Below, piece after piece: positions 47,184-59,304 of a DNA stretch of 64,000 nt (the first letter of the stretch is position 1; every line of letters begins with the position of its first letter). Below the pieces are notes generated by a model that saw nothing but the letters and a program-made list of their open reading frames with translations, was not told the origin of the DNA and did no database searches. This stretch comes from Avena insularis (lineage: Eukaryota; Streptophyta; Magnoliopsida; Poales; Poaceae): NCBI GenBank assembly GCA_023614405.1, contig CM042686.1, positions 349,626,329 to 349,690,328 of the forward strand, read 5' to 3'. Made by a program: the position numbers and the translations under genes.

Positions 47184-50100
47184 TGTAACATCCCAAAACT
47201 TCAATCCAAGCTTATCATGATCAAATCATCCAAAAATGGGGTTAACAAAAACTTTTCCAAATTTAAAATGAAAGCATTCATATATGTGTGCATTTAAAAT
47301 AGGAGTTGTTTTGAATTGCCATGATTGTGTGATCCTTTGCTTCTAAAATGTTTCTTAGGTGATTTAAACATCATCTACATCATTCCCAAACTTTTCCTAA
47401 AAGAAATCAAATCAAAAAGAATTAAAATGAAGGAATGGTCATTTGGACAAATTTAACTCTCATGCCTAATTTGGCTATTCCTAGTACTCAATTCTTAACA
47501 GAAACAATTCTTGATCTTTGCACCCCTTGCTAGTACACGTAATGAGGTACCAAGGCCCACCTTTTGATCTACTAAAAACCTTCTGTAAACTATTTTAAAT
47601 GACAGTTTAAAATTGAATCTAATGCATATGCATAGATCACCCCTATTTCAAAAACCATCTAACTGAGCACCATTTTCAAAACCCTTGCAACCAGAGACTA
47701 CCTAGCACTAGTGGAGATCACCCAGAAATTTTGAACTCAAAATTCAAAACTTTTTCTCTTGTGGCCATTTTGTCAAACACCTTGTTAGCAAGATCATTAA
47801 GGCCTAACTATTACTGTTTTGGGCTGATTTTGTCTAGCAATTCTGTAGTGCTTTGATCATCTTGTCCCCCCTCAAGCCAGACCAGACCAAACCAGCCTCT
47901 TCTCTACCCCTGAGCCGCCTTTGCATGCCGAGCACCATCTCGCCGGCCGACCGTGCACCTGCAGCAACAACCCTCTCCAGTCCCTCTCGCCATGTCTAGT
48001 ACCTGGCCAGTGGTCCACCTCCACCGTCCAACCAGCCCCATGCCAGAGACAGAGGGCAGAGCGGCCAGGAACCGCCGTGCCCGGAGCTTGTCGAGCATGC
48101 CGCCCGCAGAGCGCTGCGCCTTGTCCTCAAGTGCACAAGCCGCCGCTCGACACCAGCCCGCGCCCACCACTCCGCCTCGACCTGGAGAACACCCCAGACA
48201 CCTCCGTTCGCCGCCCAAAGCCCCACAGCCACCGCTCGCCGTGGACAAAGCCGCTTCGGCCGCGTAGAGCGCCACCTCGCCCCGACCGCATGCCACCGCC
48301 CCTACGGCCGCATTGAAGCGCTAGAGCACCGCCAGGGAACCTCCCACCAATCGCAATCCCCAGCCATGCCGCTAGCTCGCCGTAGCCATGTCGCCACCGT
48401 TGACCGCCCATCCCGCTCGGTCTCAACGTCGAGCCTATAAAAGGAGCCCTCCCCAGCACAAAATACTCACACCATTGCACTCCCCTCACCTCTCTGAACC
48501 TCAACCACCTCTCGCCGGAGCAAGTGGAGCAGCAGTTCACCGGAATTGGAGCCGGAGCCGCCGCCTCTGGAGAAGAAGGGTGTCGTTGATTCCGGCCACC
48601 CCAAGCTCCGCCACGACCATGCCTCGCCTCGCCATCCTCTTCCACTTTGTTCGCCCGCATCGCTGACCCTGCTGGAGCCCTGGTACGCCCCCAGTAGACC
48701 CCCACCGAGCCGCTAGGGTTCGAGTCACGGCGACCACGTCAGTCGGCGACCCTCAGCTGTAGATCTAGCCTCTAATCGCACGGCCCACAGCGTGTGTACC
48801 GTTTCGCTTTTTAAGTGCCGCTGATAAGTGGGACCCCCCTGTCAGCTGAGCCCCGTGCCGCGTAGCGCCACTGGGCCGGCCCATTTCCTTTCCCGCGCAA
48901 GCCCGTAGATTTAAATCTAGGTTTTTCTTTTTAGTTAGAATATAGTTTCTTTCTAGTGTTTCAAAATTCAATTCTGTGAGTTTCACAAATCCAAATTACA
49001 TGAAACTTATTTTTTCTGAAAGGTATTGAAATGCTCTATCCAAGCCCGTTGGATTTAATTCATTTAGAGTTACAGATTTCTCCTAATAAAAATAAGAAGA
49101 CAGAAGCTTTTGCAATTTGAAACATTTTTATAAAATCAACCAAGTTAGCTTTTGAGTTGATTCCAACTCTCAAAAATCACATCTCATCAGATCTATCCAA
49201 ATATGTAATAATATTAAGGTTTACAGGTAGTGACTTTGTACTAGTACCAAAATAAGGCTATATAGGCATTTCTAGTCACTTTAAATCATTAAATAATTAA
49301 CTTAAACCAAAGTAATATTGATCCAACCTTTAAATCTCATTCCCACATGTTAGAATATGTGGTGATGACATGTGTCCACATGATCCCATGTTTTAGTGGT
49401 GAATATTAAATTGTAGTTAATTTTTCAATGAGTAGAAATTACTTTTCCAAAATAAAAAGGTTGAAACTATTGAATTAAACTTGTGATGCTTGTGATGATA
49501 ATAGATCATCAATTGTGTGGTTTAGAATAATACTTAGCCTAGTTAAGGATTGTTTGGTGATTGTGCACTCCCTATGTATTTCTAGACGATAGTACCGACC
49601 AAGCCTTCGAGGAGGAGGAGTTCTACCAAGAAGAAGAAAACTTCAACCACTGCACCAACCAAGGCAAGCTATTAGTGGCAAGCTAACCCTTGCAAACATG
49701 CTTTAGTAAGCTATTGTAGCAAGCTAGAATAAAACTAGATAGTTTAGTAAAGATGCCTTAAGCATACTTTGATCACACCCCTTTAACTCTTAGTACCTCA
49801 AGTCTTATTAACAAGTTTTACCCCCTTAGTTACACAAAGTTCTTTAATTAATTTTGAAGGTAGCATAAAGAGTATAAAACTTGACCTACTTAGAAACCTT
49901 TAGATGTCATTCTATGGCATGAGATTGATCCCATCTTTCCACCTTAGTGAACACTCTTAACTTAGTATCTTAGAATAGATCAAAACTTGAGTCACTTTAG
50001 ATGGGAACACTTGGTGAAAATGAGTTATGAAAACCTTGGAATGATGAGTCATTCTATTGAGATGTTTTGACATGTGTTGAGAAACACAATGGGTTGATGA

Positions 50101-51121
50101 TGATGAAAAAGATAAGGCATGAGCCTTAACCCTTTTATTAAACTGATGGTTGGATTCGGATGCGATACCATTCCAAATTTACCGTACAACCACATTACCT
50201 GAATTGGGTAAGGCTTAGCTGGAAATTTATATGCATTAGTATTAGTTCCCTCACGGGAGAGGTTTGAGCTGAGGCTATCTCTCAATGATGTCCACATATG
50301 CAGTGCCCAAGATGACTGATGGTCATGGTTGGGAGGCCATGCTCATAGGAGAGGTGCTTGTACTAGGGTGTGTAAAGGGAAGGTTATGTTTGATTATCTG
50401 CATACTAAGTATGATGATTCAGGGTTATCCCTGACAGATATATCGAATCTTGTGGTGAAAGTGTACCACCTCTGCAGAGTGTCAAACTATTCGAATAGTC
50501 GCGTCCGCGGTTATGGACAGTTGGAATGGCCATACTGTTTCGTTGTCAGATGTTTTCTAAATACCTTGAAATGAATGATGACCTTTGACTTCACCATAAC
50601 AGGGTTGTGTTAATGAAATTAGCTTCCCAACTTGAGTGATTCTAGAACTTTACTTTATCTTTTCTTGCTTCAGAACTCAGCTTAGGTTTCAAACTTAACT
50701 TGATAGTTATTCTTTAAATTCAGCACTTTAACTTAGAATTACAATCCTTGTTAGTAGTAGTTTGTGAGTATTTAAAGAGTACTCATGGCTTTTGTCCCTG
50801 GCTATTATCATGGCCAGACTATGAAGGAGATTATCAAGATGATGGTCAGCAGGACAGCTATGATAACTAGGACTATCTGCCTTCATCAGCATTGCCTGTG
50901 CCCCTGAAGATGGACCCCACCGCTATGCTATCGTTTATTTCCGCTGCTTGTTGTATTAAAGACTGGATCATGAGATCCTTATTTGTGTAAAACCTTATGT
51001 ATGGTTTGTAATGGATGATGTACTATGATATCCAATCCGTTATGTCTCGCAAAAATGGTAATCCTAGGATTGCGAGGTATGGCATAACGGGCATCTGGGA
51101 TTAAAAATCCGGGTGTTGACA
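47184..51121 (+). mobile_element. Large solo LTR, 3938 bp, Gypsy type
   Basis: Ends are TGTAACATCCC and GGGTGTTGACA, flanked by a perfect 5-bp duplication GTACT (47179-47183, 51122-51126). A GC-rich block (about 47880-48900) contains a TATA box CCTATAAAAGGAGCCC at about 48433, which sets the plus orientation. The conserved-looking GACGATAGTACCGACCAAGC segment near 49586 followed by GAGGAGGAG is typical of large Gypsy LTRs. Frames inside the GC block (47904-48705, both strands) are long because of base composition and have no recognised domain. No PBS, gag or pol adjoins, so it is a solo LTR. Its short end motif resembles that of the LARD LTRs, but the bodies do not visibly match. Confidence 0.85.
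48433..48448 (+). promoter_or_regulatory. TATA box in the 3.9-kb solo LTR
   Basis: CCTATAAAAGGAGCCC at the 3' side of a CpG-rich block is a strong plant TATA element. Transcription would start about 30 bases on, near the CACAAAATACTCACACC segment. Activity is unknown. Confidence 0.6.
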
Positions 51122-51835
51122 GTACTAGATGTGTTGTTGCTACTAGGGAGAAAACAACAATCCTTTATTCATCAAACAATCGTATTGTTTACTTTACACG
51201 CAATTTGTAATGCAATTATCCGTTGCTTGCAACTTAATACTGGAGGGGGTTCGGGTGATAACCTGAAGGTGGATTATTAGTCATAGATGCAGTTGGATGG
51301 CAGTCTATGTGTAATGTTGTAATGCCCAATCGAATCTCAAAGGAGTCAAGATGAGTAGTATATGCTTGTATGATTTCTCGATGTTTGTCAATTGCCCCGC
51401 TGTAATTTGTTCACCCAACATGTCATTTATCTTAAGGAGAGCCACCTCTAGTGAACTATGGACCCCGATCCTTTATTTTACCATCAATCTACAATCAACT
51501 GTTTACTGCTTTGTGTTTACTTTATGCAAACTATTACTTTCTTCCACTCGATATGTTTAATCCTTTGTTTTCAGCAAAACCGGTGAGATTGGCAACCTCA
51601 TCGCAAGTTAGGGGTAGAGTTCTGTGGTTGTGTTGTGCAGGTCTCCATGTTGCTGCTGGCACCGGTAGTGCGCCCTGCCAAAGTTCAGCTAGCAACACCT
51701 TTGGGGTGTTTCCTTGCTCCTACTGGTTCGATTAAACCTTGGTTTCATAACTGAGGGAAAACTTGCTGCTATGCTCATCATACCTTCCTCTTGGGGTTCC
51801 CCAACGAGCTCGATATATTTTGGGCCATCAGCGCA

Positions 51836-52511
51836 CAACAACCGGACAATCTGGCCTACCCAGAGACGCGCCAAGGTGGCTGCCAGTCAGAGACCCAAAT
51901 CGGAAGCCACCCGGAATCCAGCCAAAAACTCTGAAGTTTCCGCCCGGACTGGATTGTCCAGTTTACATCACCCGGAGTGACCGGCCAGACCAGAATGTCC
52001 GACCCATATGGACCAGAATGTTTGGCCTCTGACAGATCTTTTCCGAATCGGCTTGTATCAGTTTGAGTCAGACACGTTTTTGTTTCAGTTTTTTGGCCAT
52101 CCCAGCCGCCCATATAAGACCTAGGACGCCCCCTTAGCTCAGTTTAGACCATGTTTAAAGTAAACCCTAGATCGGTTGAGTTGCTACTTGCAATCAATTA
52201 AACTCTTACACCAATATGGTATATTTTATACTATTAATCAAGTATGATTAGTTGACCCATTGGGATTTAGCCAATTGCAAGTTTTGTGTGATCTGTTGTT
52301 CCATTTGGGAATTAGAAGATTGCAATACCGCTTCGTGGTCAGTGGCTACGTGCGCAAGTCTGTGAAGTTGTGAATATCTAAAAAGGTTGAGAGCTGTTGT
52401 GTTGGCATCAGGGATCAATCGAGAGATTCGTGAGCATCATACAAGTTATCTCCACCAACTATCATAATCAACCACCCTCGCTTACTAAGAAGACCGGACC
52501 ACCCCATATCA
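51836..52511 (+). mobile_element. Gypsy-D 5' LTR, 3' part
   Basis: It follows the Gypsy-C target duplication and ends in CCCATATCA at 52511, three bases before the primer site. It holds a series of CCGGA/TCCGG words (51850-52040) and a TATA-like CCCATATAAGACC near 52109-52121 with a CTCAGTTTAGACC segment after it. No frame of interest. Confidence 0.75.
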
Positions 52512-52514
52512 TCT

Positions 52515-52528
52515 TGGTATCAGATTCC
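52515..52528 (+). other. Gypsy-D primer binding site, tRNA-iMet type
   Basis: TGGTATCAGATTCC matches the first ten bases of the initiator tRNA-Met complement. Its position between a TATA-bearing LTR and gag supports the call. Confidence 0.8.
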
Positions 52529-53536
52529 AGCGTTTCCTCGGTAAGCATCCACAAATTCATCAATAGTTTAGTCTTTTTCATCCTATATAGAAAACACCAT
52601 ACAAAAACATTAGGGTTAGTCTTTGCCATAACCTAGATTGCATTGGAGTTGAGTCATAGTTGATGGCCATTGTCAGGTCTTTGATCCGATCTCTTCCAGT
52701 ATGAGTCATAGTGTCTGGGTTTTCCTTATGATTTTCGTTTGTTCTTGATTTGTCGAGTTGTTCGTCATTGTTTTTCGCTATTTTACATCTACTTATTCGA
52801 TTCTGCATAGCGTACCTTTGTCTTCAATTTAGCTACATCCTTTCTATAGCATCTGTGCCTAGGAACGTACCTACGAGACTAGTTACTTTGCTCTGAACAT
52901 GCTGCTCATTAGGGTTTGGAAGTGCAAATTTTTCGCCCAGTTAGGTCGGAGTGTCCGGCGATAGAACATCGGACAATCCGGCGCCTCGGAATATTCGGCC
53001 ATGCAATACCGGAGTATCCGGCTTAGTTTGCTGAAATTTTTTGCATTGTATTGCATTGTGTCAAATAGTTGAAAAATCAAAAAAGTGAAAAGAAATACAA
53101 AAGTGGCAAAAGGCAGATATCAAAGTTTGTTTGGAGGCCTAGTTCATAAGAGCATTTTTAGATTGAGTAATCTTGTGCCTATTTATTTTTGAGCTATTAC
53201 TAGCGTCTCTCTTGAGAATTGCAATATTCCTATTCATAAGTTGATTTGCCATGTTTATCTCTACTCTGTGTTTCCTTGGGTGTTTATCACACGATCAACA
53301 CTAGGATTTGCTTTGGTCTAGTTAGGTATCCATAACTACAGCTCCACTACATACTCCTGCTTTCTTATGTGATCATTCTTGTACCCTCGGTATTCACTTC
53401 ATCACATCCATGAACGTGTCGTATGTCCAAGTTGGTAAGCTTTACTAATTCACTTTGTTACGGTAAGATTTCCTTTTCCTATAGTTGTGAGTGAGCCACC
53501 AAAATATTTTTGATTTCATGCACTAATCTACTAATC
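52529..53536 (+). other. Gypsy-D leader, non-coding
   Basis: About 1 kb between primer site and gag. It includes another cluster of CCGG-containing words at 52945-53030 (GGAGTGTCCGGCG, CGGACAATCCGGCG, GGAGTATCCGGC) like those in the LTR. Nothing codes here. Confidence 0.65.
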
Positions 53537-54890
53537 ATGTCTTCTAGTGATGTTCATGTGATGCAGAAAAAGGATGATGATACTATTGTTACCTGGCGAG
53601 ACTATAAAGAATTGCGAGATCATTTATAAGGGATTGTTACTCGCACAATATATATAATTGCGAAAGATGCTCAATCCATATAGATAAAATTGGAAGATAC
53701 TGACACAACATTCACTGCCATCCAAACACAGGTCACTACAATTCAAACAAGTATACAAGATTTGGCAGAGTCTATGAATGGTATGAGGCTGCTAGTGGAG
53801 CAACAACAACACCCACATGCTGAGGATGATGATGCCAACATCAATGATGGTAATATTACCAATGCCCCTGTGGTTGGCAACAGTCATGGTGGTGGCCATG
53901 GAGGTCGTGGTGGTGCTCATGGAGGTTGTGGGCGTGGTTTTGCCCCCATCGATGCTCAATGGTATCCCCTACATGCACCTGCACATCCTGATGATGGATT
54001 GGGTAAGCTCAAATTCTCCATACCAAGATTTAAGGGAGGACCTCACCTGGGAGCTGAAGATAGAGAAATTATGGTGCTTACATGACTATATGGACAATAG
54101 AAAGATCAATCTTGCTAGTTCAGAGTTTGATGGTTATGCATTACGATGGTGGGATGGCATTGTACGAGCACGGAAAGAAGATGGTGATCCACATATCATT
54201 ACTTAGCGCACCATGAAGGAGGTTATGCAAGCTCATTTTGTTCCTCCCAATTATTTGCATTCTCTCTTCAACAAGTTTCAACAAGTAAAGCAAGGTTCTA
54301 TGACTGTTGATGCCTATTACATGGAGATGGAGATGCTTCTACAACGAGCAAGAGTACGTGAGTCTATTGAGATGACCATGCATCATTTTCTTCATTGACT
54401 TAAGCATACTATCAAGAGTGGTGTTCGGCACCATCAATATCATGATATGAATGAGTTATTATATCATGCACGTGAGGCTGAAGCATAGTTTGCCAAAGAA
54501 ACTCTATTCAAAGCTTGTTCCACGGGAGGTGGGCATTAGACTAGCTCGTATGTGCTCACACCTAGTGTAAGCCATGCTAATCGTCTGTCTACATAAACAA
54601 GACCTACTTCCAATGTTTCCAACACAAAGAAAACATCCCATGCAGAGAGTGGCACCGATTAGAACATGTCTACATCACGTAATCGTGATGTGGAGTGCCA
54701 TACATGTGGTGGCAAGGGTCACTTCAAGCGGGATTGTCCTAACCGAAAGGTCATGTATATTAATGAGGCTAATGAGTATGAGACAGGAGATGATGCTGAT
54801 CCGGATGCTTTAGATGATTATGGTTACCCTAGGTATGATGGTGTTGATGAGTTTGCCTCGCCGGCACCAACCATTATTGTTTCACAGTAG
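53537..54890 (+). pseudogene. Gypsy-D gag with CCHC zinc knuckle
   Basis: The start MSSSDVHVMQKKDDDT at 53537 is typical of this grass Gypsy group. A TAA near 53627 and a TAG near 53681 close the N-terminus, after which an open segment (53690-54085) carries a coiled-coil-like part and a Gly/His-rich stretch (GGGHGGRGGAHGGCGRGF). A frameshift near 54040 leads to the gag core: LTWELKIEKLWCLHDYM, YALRWWDGIV, FVPPNYLHSLFNKFQQVKQG, VDAYYMEMEMLLQRARVRE. The zinc knuckle CHTCGGKGHFKRDC lies at about 54696-54737, followed by an acidic linker. Gag binds and packages element RNA; this copy has at least eight disruptions. Confidence 0.88.
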
Positions 54891-55265
54891 ATTCTCAATG
54901 TGACGCCTCAGTCTAGTGCTGCAAGTCAGCGCTGCAATTTGTTCCAAACAAAGGCACTTGTTGGACCAAATAAAGCTTGCAAGGTAATCATTGATGGTGG
55001 TAGTTTGTGCAATTTCACAAGCAAGGAGTTATGTGCCAAGCTAAAACTTAAATATCTACTGCACCCTCATCCATATTATATTCAGTTGTTAAGTGACAAT
55101 GGTGAGATGAAGGTCAGTCACATGGTGCGTGTTGATTTTGAGATAGGATCATACAAGGATTCCATTGAATTTGACGTGGTTCCTATGACGGTTTGTCATT
55201 TGTTATTCGGTCGACCATGGCTATTTGATCATTCTGTACAACATAATGGCCGAGCCAATACATAG
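54891..55265 (+). pseudogene. Gypsy-D aspartic protease
   Basis: In the same frame as the gag core after a TAG at 54888. CNLFQTKALVGPNKACKV is followed by IIDGGSLCNFTSKELCAKL, where DGGS is the protease active-site motif of this group, and later by VCHLLFGRPWLFDHSV. It closes at a TAG at 55263-55265. The fold appears complete. Confidence 0.85.
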
Positions 55266-56031
55266 CACTCGGAGTTCAAGGGAAAAAACAATTTGCAACC
55301 TATGTCACCATAGGATATTGTGTATAAATCTCGTTAGAAAACTAAAGTCAACTTTGTAGATGCATCTAAATTAGTTGATAGGAAAGATAATGTAACAGTT
55401 GCGAGTGATATAATGAAAAGTGAGAGAGTGCCAAATTTTGTTATATTAGCCACCAAAGAAGACATGAGCGAATTTAGTGAGGATCCTACAGACGTGCTTC
55501 TTGTGCTCATGTACAAGGGTGAGGTTTTAGTTTCTAATGATATGACCCATCTTTATCTTGGTTTTTCTAATGTGTTACATGAATTCAGCGACGTGTTTCC
55601 AGAAGAAGTACCTCCAGGTTTGCCACCATTGTGAGGTATTGAGCATCAAATTGACTTGAATCCAGGAGCATCGCTGCCCAACCGTGCACCCTATCGCACA
55701 AACCCCGAAGAGATGAAGGGAATTCAGAAACAAGTGCAAGCGCTTCTTGACAATGGGTATATTCGTGTGAGCATAAGCCCCTGTGTTGTTCCTGTTATTT
55801 TAGTTCCTAAGAAAGATGGTACATGGCGCATGTGTGTAGATTGTAGAGCTATAAATAACATCACTATTTGATATCGTCATCCTATTCCATGTTTGGAAGA
55901 TATGTTAGATGAATTGAGTGGTGCTGTTGTTTTCTTTAAAATTGATTTGCGTAGTGGTTATCTTCAAATTAGGATGAAGGAAGGGGATGAATGGAAAACT
56001 GCCTTAAGACTAAGTTTGGTTTATATGAGTG
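55266..56031 (+). pseudogene. Gypsy-D reverse transcriptase, N-terminal part
   Basis: The linker contains several stops, then NVLHEFSDVFPEEVPPGLPPL, a TGA, and HQIDLNPGASLPNRAPYRTN lead into RT: VPVILVPKKDGTWRMCVD with CRAINNITI, a [20 protein letters not shown] and [15 protein letters not shown]. This includes the first catalytic Asp (KIDLRSGY). A two-base frameshift near 56000 precedes the Copia-E insertion at 56037. The rest of RT is at 63649. Confidence 0.88.
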
Positions 56032-56036
56032 GTTAG

Positions 56037-57676
56037 TGTTGGATTCGCACCATAGAAAACAAAAAAATTCCTACGATGGGAACTATTATATGCCAAGATC
56101 TATCTACTAGATATAAGCAACGGGTGGATATACATCCATAGAGAACATACCCTCATAGACCAACAAAGCTTTGTTAACAAGATGGAACTCGTGGATGATG
56201 TAGTCGAACGCTTGTCGATCTCAAGATCGTCTGGAAGTCCTAGCGCCTCAAATCAGCAGCGTATCTATCCTCGGACACACGTCTGGGCCACCAAAAAACC
56301 TCCACATCCTCGCTCCAGCGAATCAGCAGAAGTAGCAACTCCTTCCAGACGAAATGCCACCGGGAAGATGTATCTCGCTAATCCGAGACCATGGGGGAAT
56401 AAATCTAGAGGGGGAGAGATCCTTCACGAGGAGGTTTGCATTCAGAGGGAGGAGAGGGGGGAATTTTATAGGGAGAGGGGGCAGCCCCCGCCCATGGCCG
56501 GTGCCAAGGGGAGGTGCCTCACCTCTTCCTTCATTCATGTGGTGAAGCTCCACTAACATAAATCTAGCTTCCACTCAAATTCCCACTCACATGCATTAAA
56601 TTTCCACCAAATTTAATGCAACTCTCATTTAATAAAACTCTTTTATTTATTTTATTCAGAAATTTTTAATTACTCCAATTAACAAACATTCACATAAAAC
56701 CCCCTGCAACATTTCAATATCACATGCAGAACCAATTTCAGCTGAAACAATTCCGCGTCCATTGAAACAATTCCAGCGCTTTGCAATTCTTTCGTCTAGA
56801 ACATATTTGCTCTAAATGGTGTTTGTCAGCCCTTAAGTGTTTCACCCTACGGTTCACGAATAATGCAGACATGATCGAGACCCCTCTCAGATCAATAATC
56901 AGAAGCGGGACCTGGAGATCCATTCTGACTCATACACATTCAATGATGACTTTTGTGATTGTCAGAACCTTTAACGCTAGTAACTTAATCCCTTTGTCTC
57001 ATGATATATTACATGTCCGAGATTCGATCATCGGTATCCAAATACCTAGTTTGATCTCTTTACCGACATGCACTCTTTTCTTGTTCTCGCGATATAACAT
57101 TCTAGTGATCATATCACTTGCATGCAAGCTATTCTTAATGTGATATCACCGAGAGGACCCAGAATATATCTATCCGTCATCGGGATGGAAAAATCCTACT
57201 CTTGATCCATGAGCCTCTACATAACACCTTCGTAGCACTGAACCCACCTTTATATTCACCCTTTCACAGTGTGACATTTGATGTTATCAAGATACTCTTT
57301 CGGTGTTAGTGATTAACATGATCTCATGGTCTAAGGACTAGGATTACTTCGTATGATGTTATAGCAATATAAACACAATGACTTTGATTTTAATGCTAGA
57401 CTTTGTATGAATGTTCATCACATCATTTCACAAATGTTGTGACCTCGGTATTAACGATGTCCAATGTCCATGATCAGGAAACTTTGATCATCTTGTTAAA
57501 CAACGAACAAGTTTAAAGAGAGGCATAAATAGGAACTTTCCATTTGTTTATTAAACACACATGTATTAATGTTTCCGTATTAATACAATTATAGCATGCA
57601 AAATAAACATCTATCATATACTTAGAATACATATAATAACAACTTTATTATTGCCTCTCAGGGCATATTCCCTTCA
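56037..57676 (-). mobile_element. Copia-E 3' LTR, 1640 bp
   Basis: The plus-strand edges are TGTTGGATTCGCACC and GGCATATTCCCTTCA. A minus-strand TATA-like CTATAAAATT lies at about 56462-56471. The region 56543-57676 aligns with 62498-63643. Frames within it are LTR sequence read by chance. Confidence 0.9.
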
Positions 57677-57687
57677 GTCTCCCACTT
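57677..57687 (-). other. Copia-E polypurine tract
   Basis: The minus strand reads AAGTGGGAGAC, directly before the 3' LTR, identical to the Copia-A tract. Confidence 0.88.
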
Positions 57688-57708
57688 GCACTAGAGACAA
57701 TAATCTAG

Positions 57709-58350
57709 TTACATAGTGATAAATATAACGCCCATGGAGTTTTGGTGTTGATCATGTTTTTCCCTAGGGAGAACTTTTGTCAACGGATCTTCTACATTGA
57801 GATCCGTGTGTACTTTACAAATCTTTATATCTCCATCCTTGACATGCTTTCGGATGGAGTGAAACCAGCGCTTAATATGCTTGGAATTCTTGTGAGACCT
57901 TGGTTCCTTGGCATTGTATATGGCTCCATTATTGTCACAATAGATCACCATTGGGTCCAACGCACTAGGAACCACACCTATTTCGGTTATGAACTCCTTC
58001 ATCCAAACCGCTTCCTGTGCCGCTTCTAAAGCAGCAACATATTCTGCCTTCGTCGTTGATCCAGCTACCACAGGTTGTTTGGAACTCCTCCAACTAACTG
58101 TTGCTCCGTTTAAGAGAAATATGTATCCGAATTAAGACTTAGAGTCATCCGGATCGTTGTCAAAGCTAGCATTAACATAACACTTAGCGAGCAGCTCTTC
58201 TTCACCTCCGTATACAAGAAACATATCCTTAGTTTTTCTTAAGTACTTAAGAATATTCTTGACCGCTATCCAGTGTTCCGAACCTAGATCAGATTCGTAC
58301 CTACTTGTCAAACGAATAGCATGTGCCACATCCGGTCTTGTACATAGCAT
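57709..58350 (-). pseudogene. Copia-E RNase H
   Basis: Two open segments make up this region. The first (58132-58350) starts at MLCTRPDVAHAIRLTSRYES and continues to KCYVNASFDNDPDDSKS, where the first RNase H Asp is usually in a YVDASFD block and here reads YVNASFD, a D-to-N change. The second (57709-58071) has VAGSTTKAEYVAALEAAQEAVWMKEF and YCDNNGAI, then HKNSKHIKRWFHSIRKHV and HTDLNVEDPLTKVLP, the normal C-terminal end. The lost first Asp would inactivate RNase H even without the stops. Confidence 0.88.
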
Positions 58351-58400
58351 GGTGTCATTATAGAGCCTATGGCTAAAGCATAGGGGATCTTATCCATTAT

Positions 58401-59234
58401 CTATCTTTCTTCCACCATAGCCGGACTTTGAGTCTTACTCAATGTCTTGACTTGTGACATTGGTAAGAACCCCTTCTTACTTCCGTCCATTTTAAACTTC
58501 TTTAAAATCTTATCAAGGTGTGTACTTTTTGATAGCCCAATTAGGCGTCTTGATCTATCTCTATAGATCGTAATGCCTAATATATATGACGCTTCACCAA
58601 GGTCCTTCATCAAAAATTTGTTGTTTAGATAACTTTTAACACTTTTTAAAAGATCTATATCATTTCCAATCAGTAATATGTCATCCACATATAATATTAG
58701 AAATGCCACATTGCTCCCACTCACTTTCTTGTAACTACAAGCCTCTCCATAAGTTTGGACAAATCCAAACTATTTGATCACGTCATCAAAGCAGAGATTC
58801 CAACTCCGGGATGCTTGCTTCAGTCCATAGATGGATCGCTGAAGCTTGCATACCTTGTCAACATCCTTAGGATCGACAAAACCCTTTGGTTGTATCATAT
58901 ACAACTCTTCTTTAGTGTTACCATTGAGGAACACAGTTTTGACATCCATCTGCCATATCTCATAATCGAAATATGCAACAATTGCTAACATAATCCTAAC
59001 TGACTTAAGCATCACTATGGGAGAGAATGTCTCATCATAGTTAACTCCTTGAATTTTTCGAAACCACTTTGCGACAAGTCGAGATTTATAGATGGTTACA
59101 TTACCATCAACATCAGTTTTTCTTTTGAAAATCCATTTATTCTCAATGGCCTTTCGGTCGTCAGGTAAGTCCACCAAAGTCCAAACTGGTTTTCGTACAT
59201 GGATTCTATCTCGGATTTCATGGCTTATAGCCAT
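58401..59234 (-). pseudogene. Copia-E reverse transcriptase
   Basis: Segment one (58770-59234) has VWTLVDLPDDRKAIENKWIF, then YKSRLVAKWFRKIQGVNYDE with TFSPIVMLKSVRIML, IWQMDVKTVFLNGNTKEELY and VCKLQRSIYGLKQASRSWN. Segment two (58401-58724) has AFLILYVDDILLIGNDIDLL with the YVDD active site, then MKDLGEASYILGITIYRDRS and LIGLSKSTHLDKILKKFKM. A short gap with a stop separates them. Motif order and length are those of a standard Copia RT. Confidence 0.92.
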
Positions 59235-59304
59235 TTGTTGGAATCCGGGCTCATCATCGCTTCTTCATATGTCGTAGGGTCATCTATTTCATCAACCATG
59301 AAAT

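Larger units (their letters stand above)
38089..51830 (+). mobile_element. Gypsy-C: gag-protease-only Athila-like Gypsy element
   Basis: The 5' LTR is 38089-39687 and the 3' LTR 46289-51830 (with a 3938-bp solo LTR inside). Both LTRs are exactly 1599 bp once the nested insertion and one target copy are removed. Target duplication is GCACA (38084-38088) and GCGCA (51831-51835), differing by one CpG-type transition. The interior has a tRNA-Asp primer site, gag and a protease fragment but no RT, RNase H or integrase; a 4.4-kb 3' untranslated region (including another solo LTR) follows. This resembles non-autonomous Triticeae Sabrina-type elements thought to use proteins of a related autonomous family. 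In the first ~170 bases the LTRs differ at about 12 positions by eye. Confidence 0.92.
46289..51830 (+). mobile_element. Gypsy-C 3' LTR, split by a solo LTR
   Basis: 46289-47183 and 51127-51830 together give 1599 bp and align over their whole length with 38089-39687. Inverted repeat copy e lies at 46565-46622. The insertion point at 47183 carries the target duplication GTACT. Confidence 0.93.

Noticed and set aside
47904..48705. Long overlapping frames on both strands in the 3.9-kb solo LTR
   Set aside because: GC-rich composition removes stop codons on both strands; no domain, and they overlap the TATA box and leader.
56323..56574. Frames around 56182-56574 as genes
   Set aside because: Both strands are open only because of the GC-rich R/U5 part of the Copia-E 3' LTR.
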